DNA of 64,000 bases, from the NCBI GenBank assembly GCA_021777565.1, contig JAJYDJ010000003.1:62001-126000 (forward strand), given 5' to 3'. Position 1 is the first letter of the stretch, and each line of letters starts with the position of its first letter. The notes below the pieces were generated by a model, which made no database searches, was not told where the DNA came from, and was given only the letters and a program-made list of their open reading frames with translations. This DNA comes from a bacterium. Its GTDB lineage: Bacteria; Patescibacteria; Microgenomatia; Levybacterales; UBA12049. Shown here one piece after another: positions 55,546 through 63,926 of this stretch. The translations under genes were made by a program, and so were the position numbers.

Positions 55546-57117
55546 ATGGATCCATTGCAAACAATGCCAGGGCAAACTACTCCATCAGTTCCACCAATTG
55601 ATTCTCTCAACCCTGTCCCACCAGCACCTGCAGATATGAATCCCCAGACTGCTCCGACTGTGCCTCCAACAAATCCTGCTGCGGCAACACCTCTCACCTC
55701 AACAGAGATTCCTTTATCCACACTGCCTCAAACATTTGGGGCTCAGTCGCCTTTCGCAAACAATCCAGCTGGTACGCCACCACCTGCCATGCCATCCCAT
55801 CCTATGCTTGAAGAAGAACATTCTGGGATGCCAATTTTCATTAAGATTGCAGCGGTTCTGTTGGTCGTCTTTGCTGTAATAGCACTGGTTTTATTCCTCT
55901 TTTCGATGAGAAAAGCAAGCAGCGATACACAAAAGGTAACACTTACCTACTGGGGGCTGTGGGAAGACAAGAGCGTGATGGCAAATGTATTAAATGATTT
56001 TACCAAACAACACCCGAATATCACTGTCGACTATATACAACAAGACCCAAAACAATATACAGAGAGACTTATTACCAGAATTCAGGGAGGCAATGGTCCT
56101 GATGTATTTAGATTCCACAACACATGGCTGCCATTTCTCCAGCCACTCATGACGCCTCTGAGTAAAGAAACTATTTCGCCGCAGGATTTCAATACCAATT
56201 ATTATCCGGTTATTCGTTCTGACTTGAGTAAAAATGGAGCCATTTATGGAGTTCCTCTTGAGATCGACACCTTGGCGATGTTTGTCAACACTGACCTTCT
56301 CAAGAAAGCCGGTGTATCAGTCCCTACGACCTGGAATGATTTTGTCACTGATGCGCGCACCCTTACTGTCGTAGATGCTAATGGCAAAATCCAAACGGCA
56401 GGGGCTGCTATAGGGACCTATGACAATGTCACCCACGCGCCAGACATTCTTTCCATGCTTTTTGTACAAAGTGGCGTTAACCCAATCAACTTCTCTCAAA
56501 ATGCACAGAATGCCGGAGACGCACTTTCTTTCTATACGTCATTTGCTCTTGGAAAGACTGCGGTCTGGGATAGTTCGCAAGAGCAGGCATGGAGTATGTT
56601 CGCCAAAGGTAAGGTTGCTATTTATTTCGGATACTCATGGGACGTGTTCCAAATTAAAGCAGTTAACCCCACCTTGCCATTTGCAGTATATCCAGTCCCA
56701 CACTTACCGGGTAGCAAAGCAACCATTGCGAGTTATTGGGCAGAAGGCATTTCAAACAAAAGTACTCATCAACAAGAAGCACAATTACTTTTGGCATATC
56801 TCAGTAAGAAAGAGACACTGCAAAAGTTGTACACGGAAGAGTCAAAGGTTCGTCTTTTTGGGGAGCCATATCCACGAATTGATTTAGCAAGTACAGTGAA
56901 GGACAATCCTTATATTGCTCCTTTCCTCGCTGCTGCACCAGATGCAGTATCTTCCTACTTCGTTGGCAACACCTATGACTCGGCTGTGAACATTCCATTG
57001 GATAATTACCTCGGAGATGCAGTGAGATCAGTGCTCAGTAACACCTCAGCTCAGACAGCCATTACGACCCTCTCACAAGGGACTGCCCAAGTCCTTTCAA
57101 GATATGGCATTAAGTAG
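55546..57117 (+). CDS. Membrane-anchored ABC-type extracellular solute-binding protein
   Basis: The ATG at 55546 gives a 523-residue protein. About 90 residues rich in Pro, Thr and Ala come first, probably cytoplasmic and disordered. One membrane helix (95-121) and a family 1 solute-binding domain follow (VTLTYWGLWEDKSVMANVLNDFTKQHPNITVDYIQ..., GNGPDVFRFHNTWLPFL, PTTWNDFVTDARTLT, AIYFGYSWDVFQI). Such proteins bind sugars or other small solutes. No permease genes are adjacent, and an uncleaved helix after a cytoplasmic tail is unusual for this family. A TATCAT box lies ahead of the start. Confidence 0.85.
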   Translation: MDPLQTMPGQTTPSVPPIDSLNPVPPAPADMNPQTAPTVPPTNPAAATPLTSTEIPLSTLPQTFGAQSPFANNPAGTPPPAMPSHPMLEEEHSGMPIFIKIAAVLLVVFAVIALVLFLFSMRKASSDTQKVTLTYWGLWEDKSVMANVLNDFTKQHPNITVDYIQQDPKQYTERLITRIQGGNGPDVFRFHNTWLPFLQPLMTPLSKETISPQDFNTNYYPVIRSDLSKNGAIYGVPLEIDTLAMFVNTDLLKKAGVSVPTTWNDFVTDARTLTVVDANGKIQTAGAAIGTYDNVTHAPDILSMLFVQSGVNPINFSQNAQNAGDALSFYTSFALGKTAVWDSSQEQAWSMFAKGKVAIYFGYSWDVFQIKAVNPTLPFAVYPVPHLPGSKATIASYWAEGISNKSTHQQEAQLLLAYLSKKETLQKLYTEESKVRLFGEPYPRIDLASTVKDNPYIAPFLAAAPDAVSSYFVGNTYDSAVNIPLDNYLGDAVRSVLSNTSAQTAITTLSQGTAQVLSRYGIK

Positions 57118-57982
57118 TCTTGAGTCTTCCATCCTTGCAACAGTAGCCTATGCAGATGTGTTTTCATTTCCACTATCTGAGGCTGAGCTCTGGTACTATT
57201 TCTATCCAGTCCAAGCCTGCAGGCTGAATAAAACACTTTTCCGCCAGTCTCTCACTCATTTGATCGAAAGAAAATATCTACGCCAAGAATCTGGATACAT
57301 CACGTTCTATAATCAGACTAAATCGCTGGTCAATCGAGAGAAATCAGAAAAATATACGCAAGCAAAAGTGTCTTTTTCGAAATTTTATGCATCCATTCTT
57401 TTTTGCATCCCCTCCATTTTATTCATTGGTATCTCTGGATCTGTGGCTGCACATAATGCAGTGCGAGATGATGATATTGATTTCATTATTATTTGTGAAC
57501 AAGGGACGATTTGGGCGACACGTTTCCTAGTATATTTTGTACTCAAATTACTCAACTCAAAGAGAAAAAGAAACGAAGACAATCCAAACAACAAAATTTG
57601 CACAAATTTTTTTATCACTAATCGATCACTTTCTATGTCCAAAAATAGACGAAATATTTACACAGCTCATGAAATAGCTAATATACTCCCCCTATTTGAT
57701 CGCAATAATACCTATCAGCAATTTTGGGCTAACAATGCATGGGTACACGAATTCCTTCCTCATGTAAAAAATGTCGTCATAGAAACCGACCGGAGACGAA
57801 ACGCTACAACACGTGCCCTCTTACGTCTTCTTAACCCAATTGTGAAATACCCTCAGATTTGGTACATGCATCCACACCTTACGAACGAAACGATAACTGA
57901 TGATATGCTAGCGTTTCATCCTCGTGACGCAATGTCTGATACATTGAAAGCCTTCAACAAGATACTCACCCAATTGCATTGA
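57104..57982 (+). CDS. Winged-helix/nucleotidyltransferase-fold protein
   Basis: A 292-residue protein. The N-terminal part (SILATVAYADVFSFPLSEAELWYYF...FRQSLTHLIERKYLRQESGYITF) is a winged helix. The middle carries IGISGSVAAHNAVRDDDIDFIIIC, the GS...DxD signature of minimal nucleotidyltransferases. The same domain order occurs at 43.2-43.8 kb, so the genome has at least two such proteins. The transferred group and target are unknown. The start lies 14 bases inside the end of the solute-binding-protein gene, so the two are co-translated. Confidence 0.7.
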   Translation: MALSSLESSILATVAYADVFSFPLSEAELWYYFYPVQACRLNKTLFRQSLTHLIERKYLRQESGYITFYNQTKSLVNREKSEKYTQAKVSFSKFYASILFCIPSILFIGISGSVAAHNAVRDDDIDFIIICEQGTIWATRFLVYFVLKLLNSKRKRNEDNPNNKICTNFFITNRSLSMSKNRRNIYTAHEIANILPLFDRNNTYQQFWANNAWVHEFLPHVKNVVIETDRRRNATTRALLRLLNPIVKYPQIWYMHPHLTNETITDDMLAFHPRDAMSDTLKAFNKILTQLH

Positions 57983-58004
57983 CTGCAGACTGTATTGTGA
58001 CATA

Positions 58005-58023
58005 GACCACATATATTGTGGTC
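58005..58023. promoter_or_regulatory. Perfect 7-bp inverted repeat after the nucleotidyltransferase gene
   Basis: GACCACA (58005-58011) and TGTGGTC (58017-58023) around TATAT. No T-run follows, so it is either a weak transcription end or an operator; the greA promoter lies 70 bases downstream. Confidence 0.4.
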
Positions 58024-58091
58024 GGCAAAACAACAACAATTATTCTATTTAGGTTGATATGACAGCACAAACCCACAATTACTAGAGGTTA

Positions 58092-58120
58092 TTGACAAAT
58101 CCTGATAAGTTGTCTAACAT
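58092..58120 (+). promoter_or_regulatory. Promoter of greA
   Basis: TTGACA (58092-58097), 17-base spacer, TAACAT (58115-58120). The start would be near 58127, leaving a leader of about 42 bases that contains a terminator-like hairpin. Confidence 0.65.
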
Positions 58121-58132
58121 GCGTTAAGTAAC

Positions 58133-58168
58133 TTCCCAGACCTAGTGTGTTGGGAATTTATTTTTTTT
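58133..58168 (+). terminator. Terminator-like hairpin in the greA leader
   Basis: TTCCCA (58133-58138) pairs with TGGGAA (58151-58156) around a 12-base loop, followed by TTTATTTTTTTT (58157-58168) directly before the ATG at 58169. The order promoter, hairpin, U-tract, start codon suggests premature termination as a control step. The stem is short, so efficiency is uncertain. Confidence 0.5.
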
Positions 58169-58639
58169 ATGCAACCTAAGAAAATTTATGTAACAAAAGA
58201 AGGACTCGCAGACCTGCAAAAGGAATACGATGACTTAACTAAGAAAAAGCGCCCAGAACTTCTGGAAGCTCTTTCAAGTGCTCGTGCAGAAGGCGATCTC
58301 TCTGAGAACGCTGAGTACCAAGCTGCTAAGCAGGACCTCGCATTCATTGATGGTCGCATTGATGAACTCGAAGAGATGCTCAAGCAGGCTGAAATTATTG
58401 TAGAAGACAAGAAGAGTGGCAACAAAGTTGTAGAGCTTGGTTCTGAGGTAACAGTAAAAATTGGTGCAAAAGAGCATGTGTACAAACTCGTTGGGGAATG
58501 GGAAGCAGCTCCTGCAGAAAAAAAGATTTCACATGAATCTCCTCTGGGGAAGGCTCTCCTTGGCAAAGTAGTTGGCGATACTATCGAAGTAGATGCGCCA
58601 GCAGGAAAAGTGGCATACACTATCGTTGCTATTGCATAA
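58169..58639 (+). CDS. greA: Transcription elongation factor GreA
   Basis: The ATG at 58169 gives MQPKKIYVTKEG and a 156-residue protein, the normal GreA length. The N-terminal coiled coil carries the acidic tip in EGDLSENAEYQAAK, whose Asp and Glu help RNA polymerase to cut backtracked RNA. The C-terminal FKBP-like domain has ESPLGKALLGKVVGDTIEVDAPAGKVAY. GreA rescues stalled polymerase. The hairpin with U-tract right before the start offers a possible self-control. Confidence 0.96.
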   Translation: MQPKKIYVTKEGLADLQKEYDDLTKKKRPELLEALSSARAEGDLSENAEYQAAKQDLAFIDGRIDELEEMLKQAEIIVEDKKSGNKVVELGSEVTVKIGAKEHVYKLVGEWEAAPAEKKISHESPLGKALLGKVVGDTIEVDAPAGKVAYTIVAIA

Positions 58640-58668
58640 ACTCTCCTCCTATCGCGTATCATACAGAT

Positions 58669-60411
58669 ATGCAGTCACCAACCCTTCTCAAAAATCTCAA
58701 TGATTTGAAGATAACGCCAAATCTTACTGAGTACGTATCTCAAAGCCAACCGCAATGGGACAGTCTCGCGAAAGACATCCCATCCTTCTCTGAGGGGATA
58801 AAACATATTACCTATCACTGTCTAGACTTTCACCTGATGCAAAGCACGAAGGATAAGGAGGCACTGCTTTTCTGGAATAAAGAAGATATGAAGGAAAGCT
58901 ATACGTATGCCGATCTCGCAACACTCTCAAACAAATTTGCACACGTGCTATCCACGCAAGAAGTAGTGAAAGGCGATAGAGTATGTATTTTTCTTCCAAC
59001 GATTCCAGAGCGTCTCGTGACCTTCCTTGGGACACTCAGAACAGGTGCTATCGTACTCCCACTTTTTGCCGCGTTTCAAGAGATGGCACTTCTTGACAGG
59101 CTGAAAGATAGTGAAGCGAAAGTCGTTGTCACAACACATGAGTTATATCCTCGCATCCACAAAATCATGCACAATCTCCCACATCTCAAGAAAATTATTA
59201 TTATCCAGAGAGGCTCTTTTGAGATGCCAACTGGGGATCAGATTGTATCCTACAACGAATATATGGCAGAGGCGCCAGATGTCTATATCTCTCCCGAGAT
59301 TTTACCCACTGATCCGGCATTTATGCTCTATACGTCCGGGACCACTGGCAAGCCAAAAGGTATTATACACACACACAAAGATGTGATCGGGGCAGCGGTG
59401 ACAAGTAAGTATGTTCTTGACCTGCATGAGGATGATATCTACTGGTGCACTGCGGACCTTGGATGGGTCACAGGAGTTGTGTACGGAGTTATTGGGCCCC
59501 TCACACTGGGTGTGACGACTGTGGGCTACGAAGGGAGATTCTCTGCAACCAATTGGTATAGTGTCCTGGAGAAAAGTAATGTCAGTGTCTGGTATACCGC
59601 ACCAACTGCTATTCGCATGCTTATGGGGTCAGAGACCACTCCAAGCGACTATCACTTCCCTGCACTACGTCTTCTGGCAAGTGTTGGTGAGCCACTTAAT
59701 CCTGAAGGCATTTGGTGGGGGCTTGAGAAGTTTGGCCTCCCTTTTCACGATACATGGTGGCAAACAGAGTTAGGGTGTATCTGTATCACCAATTTCGCCT
59801 CTATGGACATCAAACCAGGCTCCATGGGCAAACCTTTCCCAGGCATCAAAGCAGCCATTCTCGATGATGACGGAGAAGTACTTCCCACAGGACAGGAGGG
59901 CATGCTTGCTCTGGATAAGACAACTATTCAGCCACTTATGGATGCTATTTGGAAAAATTCTGAGAAGTACCAGTCTTACTTCCATAACAATTGGTATCTG
60001 TCCGGGGACAGAGCCTATCAAGATGAAGACGGATATTTCTGGTTTGTGGGACGAGCGGACGATATTATTAACACGAGCGGAGAACGCGTTGGGCCTTTTG
60101 AAGTTGAGAGCGCGCTGGTTGCACATCCTGATGTCGTAGAAGCAGGTGTTATCGGATATCCTGATGAACTGCGTGGAGAGATTGTGATGGCATGTGTTGT
60201 TCTTAAGCCAAATATCACCCCATCAGATGAGTTGATAAAAGACATTGAAATATTTGTGAAGCAACATCTTTCAGGGTATGCATACCCAAGAAAAATAGTA
60301 TTTGTTGATAAACTTCCAAAAACACGCAGTGGCAAAATCATGAGACGAGTACTCAAGGCTCGTGTACTAGGACTTCCTGAGGGAGATACTTCTACGCTTG
60401 AGGAGTATTAA
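58669..60411 (+). CDS. Acetyl-CoA synthetase-like ligase (AMP-forming)
   Basis: A 580-residue ANL-superfamily enzyme: YTSGTTGKPKGIIHTH as the P-loop near 221, FHDTWWQTELG, YLSGDRAYQDEDGYFWFVGRADDIINTSGERVGPFEVE, and the catalytic lysine in TRSGKIMRR near residue 556. The WWQTE motif is typical of acetyl-CoA synthetases. It activates acetate to acetyl-CoA, or works backwards, releasing ATP-equivalent energy. A TATCAT box six bases before the ATG suggests a leaderless mRNA. The ATP-citrate lyase genes follow 26 bases later, so both routes meet at acetyl-CoA. Confidence 0.93.
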   Translation: MQSPTLLKNLNDLKITPNLTEYVSQSQPQWDSLAKDIPSFSEGIKHITYHCLDFHLMQSTKDKEALLFWNKEDMKESYTYADLATLSNKFAHVLSTQEVVKGDRVCIFLPTIPERLVTFLGTLRTGAIVLPLFAAFQEMALLDRLKDSEAKVVVTTHELYPRIHKIMHNLPHLKKIIIIQRGSFEMPTGDQIVSYNEYMAEAPDVYISPEILPTDPAFMLYTSGTTGKPKGIIHTHKDVIGAAVTSKYVLDLHEDDIYWCTADLGWVTGVVYGVIGPLTLGVTTVGYEGRFSATNWYSVLEKSNVSVWYTAPTAIRMLMGSETTPSDYHFPALRLLASVGEPLNPEGIWWGLEKFGLPFHDTWWQTELGCICITNFASMDIKPGSMGKPFPGIKAAILDDDGEVLPTGQEGMLALDKTTIQPLMDAIWKNSEKYQSYFHNNWYLSGDRAYQDEDGYFWFVGRADDIINTSGERVGPFEVESALVAHPDVVEAGVIGYPDELRGEIVMACVVLKPNITPSDELIKDIEIFVKQHLSGYAYPRKIVFVDKLPKTRSGKIMRRVLKARVLGLPEGDTSTLEEY

Positions 60412-60437
60412 GGCCATCTGGTACACTAGGTACTGGT

Positions 60438-61601
60438 ATGGCACGTAAAAAAATTACTGAGTTTCGCGCAAAGTCTCTTTTGATCCCCAATTATCAGGGC
60501 ATACGAATCACTCCTGACAGCGATATTTCTAAGGAAGTCGCCAAACTCCAGGATACCCAGACGTATGTCGTGAAGATCGATCACGGAGTGAAAAAACGCA
60601 TGAAACAAGGGCTTATTCTTCTAGATATAAAAAGGGATGCAGTACCAGATGCCATTGAGACATTGAAAGCAAAAGGATATACGAACTTTCTCATTGAACC
60701 ATTCCTTCGCTATAACCCCACAGAAGAAAGATATCTCAGTTTGCAGCGAGTGAGAGACGGGATCATGATCCTTTATGCGCCACAAGGTGGTATCGAGATA
60801 GAGGATCGCCCAGAAAGTCTTATCGCAGAGACTATCCATGCTCCCCAAGAGCTCGCAGCATTCGCAGAGAAGACTGGCCTTACACCCTCACTTTTACAAA
60901 CTATCTATGAAGAATTTGAAGAAAATTACTATGCATTTTTTGAGATAAACCCACTAGTCCTTCATGATGGCAAGTTCCTTCCATTAGATATCGCCTGTGA
61001 AGTCGATGATGCGGCAGAACTTCTCGTCCATCACCGATGGAGTGCTGATGATTTTCCTATCATGACAGCAAAGACTGAAGAGGAAGAAAATATTGATATC
61101 CTTAAAACTAAAAGTGCTGCATCATTTTCATTTGTGCCACTTAATTTAAATGGTAGTATCTTTATGCTCCTCTCTGGAGGAGGAGTAAGTATTGTCCTTG
61201 CAGATGAAGTATATAATTTAGGATATGGAAAAGAATTGGCAAATTATGGAGAATACAGTGGAAATCCCAATGCAGAAGAGACATATTTATATACAAAAAA
61301 TGTATTACAACTTTTACTCAAATCAACCGCTACAAAAAAAGTTTTACTTATTGGCGGCGGGGTAGCAAATTTCACTGATATCGCCAAAACATTTACCGGA
61401 GTCATTCATGCGCTCAGTGAAGTAGCTGATCAGATGCAACAACAACATGTTACTGTATTTGTTCGTCGAGGAGGACCCAATCAGGCAGAAGGGCTTGCCA
61501 AGATGCATAATTTTCTACAAGAAAATAATTTACTTGGCGCCGTGTGTGGACCAGACACACCGCTACCAGATATCGTTGCCCAAATGGTCAAAACAATATG
61601 A
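60438..61601 (+). CDS. aclB: ATP-citrate lyase, small subunit (AclB-like)
   Basis: A 387-residue protein starting MARKKITEFRAKSLL, with an ATP-grasp-like N-terminus (FLIEPFLRYNPTEERYLSLQRVRDG, EINPLVLHDGKFLPLDIACEVDD) and a CoA-ligase-like C-terminus (LLSGGGVSIVLADEVYNLGYGKELANYGEYSGNPNAEETYLYTK...LIGGGVANFTDIAKTFTGVI). This matches the small subunit of two-chain ATP-citrate lyases such as that of Chlorobium, and also resembles succinyl-CoA synthetase beta. The large subunit overlaps by four bases. A normal enzyme splits citrate with ATP and CoA into acetyl-CoA and oxaloacetate. Confidence 0.85.
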   Translation: MARKKITEFRAKSLLIPNYQGIRITPDSDISKEVAKLQDTQTYVVKIDHGVKKRMKQGLILLDIKRDAVPDAIETLKAKGYTNFLIEPFLRYNPTEERYLSLQRVRDGIMILYAPQGGIEIEDRPESLIAETIHAPQELAAFAEKTGLTPSLLQTIYEEFEENYYAFFEINPLVLHDGKFLPLDIACEVDDAAELLVHHRWSADDFPIMTAKTEEEENIDILKTKSAASFSFVPLNLNGSIFMLLSGGGVSIVLADEVYNLGYGKELANYGEYSGNPNAEETYLYTKNVLQLLLKSTATKKVLLIGGGVANFTDIAKTFTGVIHALSEVADQMQQQHVTVFVRRGGPNQAEGLAKMHNFLQENNLLGAVCGPDTPLPDIVAQMVKTI

Positions 61602-63382
61602 TCGATATACAAACATTACGAAATACTCCTCACACGATTATTGCAATTGGGACGTACCCTGCGATTATCCAAGCCATGATTGATTTCGATTTTCTCTCAG
61701 GCAAAGATAAACCAAGTATTGCTCTTATCCTTGCAGAAGGACGTAACCACGAGCGGTACTTCTGGGGCAAAGAAGAAATTCTTATTCCTGTCGTTCATGA
61801 AGTCCATAGTATCCCAGATTCACTGCAAAAACAGATAACATTCTTTGTCAATTTTTCCTCAGGCAGACGAACCAAAGACACAACTCTTGAGATTCTTGAT
61901 GCACTTCCCGGGCTTATCGGCGGTGCACTTTTTGCAGAGAAAGTACCTGAGAAACATAGTCTTCGTATGTATGCACATGCCAAGAAGTTAGGAAAGTTCA
62001 TTGTCGGACCCGCAAGTATTGGGTTGTTACTCCCAGGGAGTGTAAAACTTGGAGCCATTGGAGGTACTGATGCACGGCAGCTTATCAGTGCTGACGTATT
62101 CCAGAGAGGATCTGTTGCTGTCCTTTCAGCATCAGGGGGCATGACAAATGAGCTTATTAATGCCGTCACCAGAAGTAACAAGCGCATCTCATTTTCTCTT
62201 GCCTTTGGTGGAGAAAGATTCCCCGTGACGACTCCAACCGAAGCGTTCTTGGCAGCAGAAAAAGATCTAGAGACCAAAACCATCATTTATTTTGGTGAAC
62301 TTGGCGGAAGCGATGAATACGATCTTGCACAACTCATGCAGTCTGGTAGTATTACCAAACCAATCCTCTGCTACATCGCAGGCAGCGTTGCTGAGATGTT
62401 TGATACTCCTCCACAGTTTGGTCACGCAAAGGCACTCGCTCAGTCCAAAGACGAAACCGCACGTGGGAAAAGAGACATGCTTGAAAAAGCCGGCGCACAG
62501 GTTGCAGAGTCTTTTACCGAGTTTCTTTCAATGATCAATGCGCTCCCTGTCGATCAATTTGAAGAAAAATCATATGCGCATGCCCTGCAACTTTTTGCGT
62601 CCCGACATGAGGCATTGATTACTTCTTCTATATCCGGCGATGCCAACGGCGTCACCGGATTGCTGCATGAAGATTTACTTTCTTTCGTGCAAAAGAGATC
62701 ATTTGCCGGAATTGTTTGTTCACTTTTCTTAGGAAGAAATGAGGTCTCACCTGAACTAGAAGAGTTTGTCGATTTTGTCCTGAGATTATTGGTTGATCAT
62801 GGACCAAATGTAAGTGGTGCTATGAATACGATCGTTACGGCTCGTGCAGGACGTGATATTGTTTCGTCTCTTGTTTCAGGACTGCTGACTATTGGTCCTC
62901 GTTTTGGTGGCGCTATCAATCAGGCTGCAGAAAACCTTTTATTAGGCGTCACCACCGGACAAGACGCCGCAGATTTTGTAGAATCATTTGCATCCACCAG
63001 ACAATACATTGCTGGCATTGGTCATAAAAAATATCGTAGTGATCTTCCTGATCCACGGGTAAAGGCACTGAAAGCATTTGGCGAGAAGTTGGAACAAAAA
63101 CGTTTCCTGCAATACGCACTCGCGATTGAAAAAATTACAACCCAAAAGAAAGGGAATCTTATTCTCAATGTTGATGGCGCAATTGCTGCAATACTCCTTG
63201 ATATCCTTTCTGAAAAAGAGCATTATAGTGATCAAGAATTACAAACTCTCGTTGAAAGTGAATTCTTCAATGCCTTCTTTATTCTTTCCCGATCGGTCGG
63301 ATTTTTGGCACATTTCCTTGATCAAAAGCGCATTGATGAGGGCATATTTAGGCTTCCTGATGATTTGATTCTTCACATCTAA
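61598..63382 (+). CDS. aclA: ATP-citrate lyase, large subunit (AclA-like)
   Basis: A 594-residue protein from the ATG overlapping the aclB stop. The first part is a succinyl-CoA-synthetase-alpha-like unit with the phosphohistidine His276 in QFGHAKA and the power-helix segment GELGGSDEYDLA. The C-terminal citrate-synthase-like domain has VDHGPNVSGAMNTIVTARAGRDIVSSLVSGLLTIGPRFGGAI (His401), GIGHKKYRSDLPDPRV (His476) and LNVDGAIAA (Asp526), the three catalytic positions of that domain. So both halves look active. It is unusual for a CPR genome with a reduced central metabolism. Confidence 0.9.
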   Translation: MIDIQTLRNTPHTIIAIGTYPAIIQAMIDFDFLSGKDKPSIALILAEGRNHERYFWGKEEILIPVVHEVHSIPDSLQKQITFFVNFSSGRRTKDTTLEILDALPGLIGGALFAEKVPEKHSLRMYAHAKKLGKFIVGPASIGLLLPGSVKLGAIGGTDARQLISADVFQRGSVAVLSASGGMTNELINAVTRSNKRISFSLAFGGERFPVTTPTEAFLAAEKDLETKTIIYFGELGGSDEYDLAQLMQSGSITKPILCYIAGSVAEMFDTPPQFGHAKALAQSKDETARGKRDMLEKAGAQVAESFTEFLSMINALPVDQFEEKSYAHALQLFASRHEALITSSISGDANGVTGLLHEDLLSFVQKRSFAGIVCSLFLGRNEVSPELEEFVDFVLRLLVDHGPNVSGAMNTIVTARAGRDIVSSLVSGLLTIGPRFGGAINQAAENLLLGVTTGQDAADFVESFASTRQYIAGIGHKKYRSDLPDPRVKALKAFGEKLEQKRFLQYALAIEKITTQKKGNLILNVDGAIAAILLDILSEKEHYSDQELQTLVESEFFNAFFILSRSVGFLAHFLDQKRIDEGIFRLPDDLILHI

Positions 63383-63383
63383 T

Positions 63384-63605
63384 TTATTTCTCAGCGAAAT
63401 TCACTTGATGTTTTCTTTGTAAAAGGTCGCGGGCTATAGATTGTAATTCCTTCACCATTTGGATTTGTACCTCACCTCGTACTTTTTCAATTTGAAACGT
63501 ATTGGCCGCGTAAAAAATGTGAAGTAATACTTCAACATCTTTCCCTTTGGCGATACGGTAGGTCGCTTTTTCAAACAAAAATGTATCAATATATGTTACC
63601 TTCAT
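63384..63605 (-). CDS. Small conserved-looking protein, unknown
   Basis: A 73-residue protein from ATG 63605 with a ribosome binding site (GAGGTGAG at about seven bases). It begins with strands (MKVTYIDTFLFEKATYRIAKGKDVEVLLHIFYAANTF) and ends in a helix (VQIQMVKELQSIARDLLQRKHQVNF). No family is recognised. It converges on aclA with one base between the stops and diverges from the lysine leader region. Confidence 0.6.
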   Translation of the reverse strand: MKVTYIDTFLFEKATYRIAKGKDVEVLLHIFYAANTFQIEKVRGEVQIQMVKELQSIARDLLQRKHQVNFAEK

Positions 63606-63685
63606 GCGCTCTCACCTCACTTATTACAAAACAATTCTGCTTTGCAGGAAGGTTTATTCTTGAAGCTAAAAGAAGCGACGTTTCT

Positions 63686-63711
63686 GCAAACCAACTATTT
63701 CAGTGGTTTGC
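63686..63711. promoter_or_regulatory. Perfect 8-bp inverted repeat upstream of the leader promoter
   Basis: GCAAACCA (63686-63693) and TGGTTTGC (63704-63711) with a 10-base spacer. No T-run follows on either strand. It lies 48 bases upstream of the -35 box of the lysine leader, so it could be an activator or repressor site for either divergent gene. Confidence 0.4.
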
Positions 63712-63758
63712 GACAACAAGATAAATTGCAAAAATTCATACTCTGATAATATCCTGTC

Positions 63759-63786
63759 TTGACGTTTCTGACAAGCACGATATAAT
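63759..63786 (+). promoter_or_regulatory. Promoter of the lysine leader
   Basis: TTGACG (63759-63764), 16-base spacer, TATAAT (63781-63786). The start would be near 63793, only about four bases before the leader-peptide ATG at 63797. Confidence 0.75.
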
Positions 63787-63796
63787 ACAAGTACCT

Positions 63797-63844
63797 ATGA
63801 CATACGTTTTCTCTGCAAAAAAGTCAAACAAGAAGAACCTCTAA
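63797..63844 (+). CDS. Lysine-rich leader peptide
   Basis: ATG at 63797 starts a 15-codon frame, MTYVFSAKKSNKKNL, then TAA at 63842-63844. Four of fifteen residues are Lys, in two pairs (codons at 63818-63823 and 63830-63835). The second pair overlaps the first arm of a hairpin, so a ribosome paused at these codons would prevent that hairpin from forming. This is the arrangement of amino-acid biosynthesis and synthetase leader peptides. The downstream gene looks like lysyl-tRNA synthetase, which matches the codons. Confidence 0.7.
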   Translation: MTYVFSAKKSNKKNL

Positions 63845-63897
63845 CGAGGGCTTGTTTGCATGAATAAAAACAACGCCCTCCCCAGGAGGGTTTTTTT
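63825..63897 (+). promoter_or_regulatory. Three-stem transcription attenuator
   Basis: Stem 1:2 is CAAACAAG (63825-63832) with CTTGTTTG (63851-63858), plus CCTC/GAGG inside (63838-63841, 63846-63849). Stem 2:3 is GAGGGC-TTGTTT (63846-63857) with AAACAA-GCCCTC (63868-63880, one-base bulge). Stem 3:4 is CCCTCC (63876-63881) with GGAGGG (63885-63890), then seven Ts (63891-63897). Segments are shared, so 2:3 excludes both 1:2 and the terminator 3:4. The leader stop codon lies just before segment 2, as in classical attenuators. Confidence 0.8.
63876..63897 (+). terminator. Intrinsic terminator of the attenuator
   Basis: A six-pair GC-rich stem, CCCTCC with GGAGGG, around a CCA loop, followed by TTTTTTT. 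It lies 30 bases before the ATG of the synthetase-like gene and would stop leader transcripts when the antiterminator does not form. Confidence 0.88.
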
Positions 63898-63914
63898 GTA
63901 GGGTAGAAAAGACG

Positions 63915-63920
63915 TATAAT
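63915..63920 (+). promoter_or_regulatory. Possible second -10 box directly before the synthetase-like gene
   Basis: TATAAT at 63915-63920 ends six bases before the ATG at 63927, which would give a leaderless mRNA that bypasses the attenuator. The -35 region would be the T-tract (TTTTTG 63893-63898, spacer 16), a poor match, so at best a weak basal promoter. Confidence 0.35.
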
Positions 63921-63926
63921 AGATAT

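Noticed and set aside
58186..58662. Leftward 158-codon frame antisense to greA
   Set aside because: Serine- and arginine-rich shadow of the GreA coding region, with no ribosome binding site.
61590..61610. Use of TGA as a sense codon, as in some CPR phyla
   Set aside because: TGA ends aclB within the ATGA overlap with aclA, and several other genes end in TGA at the expected family length, so the standard code applies.
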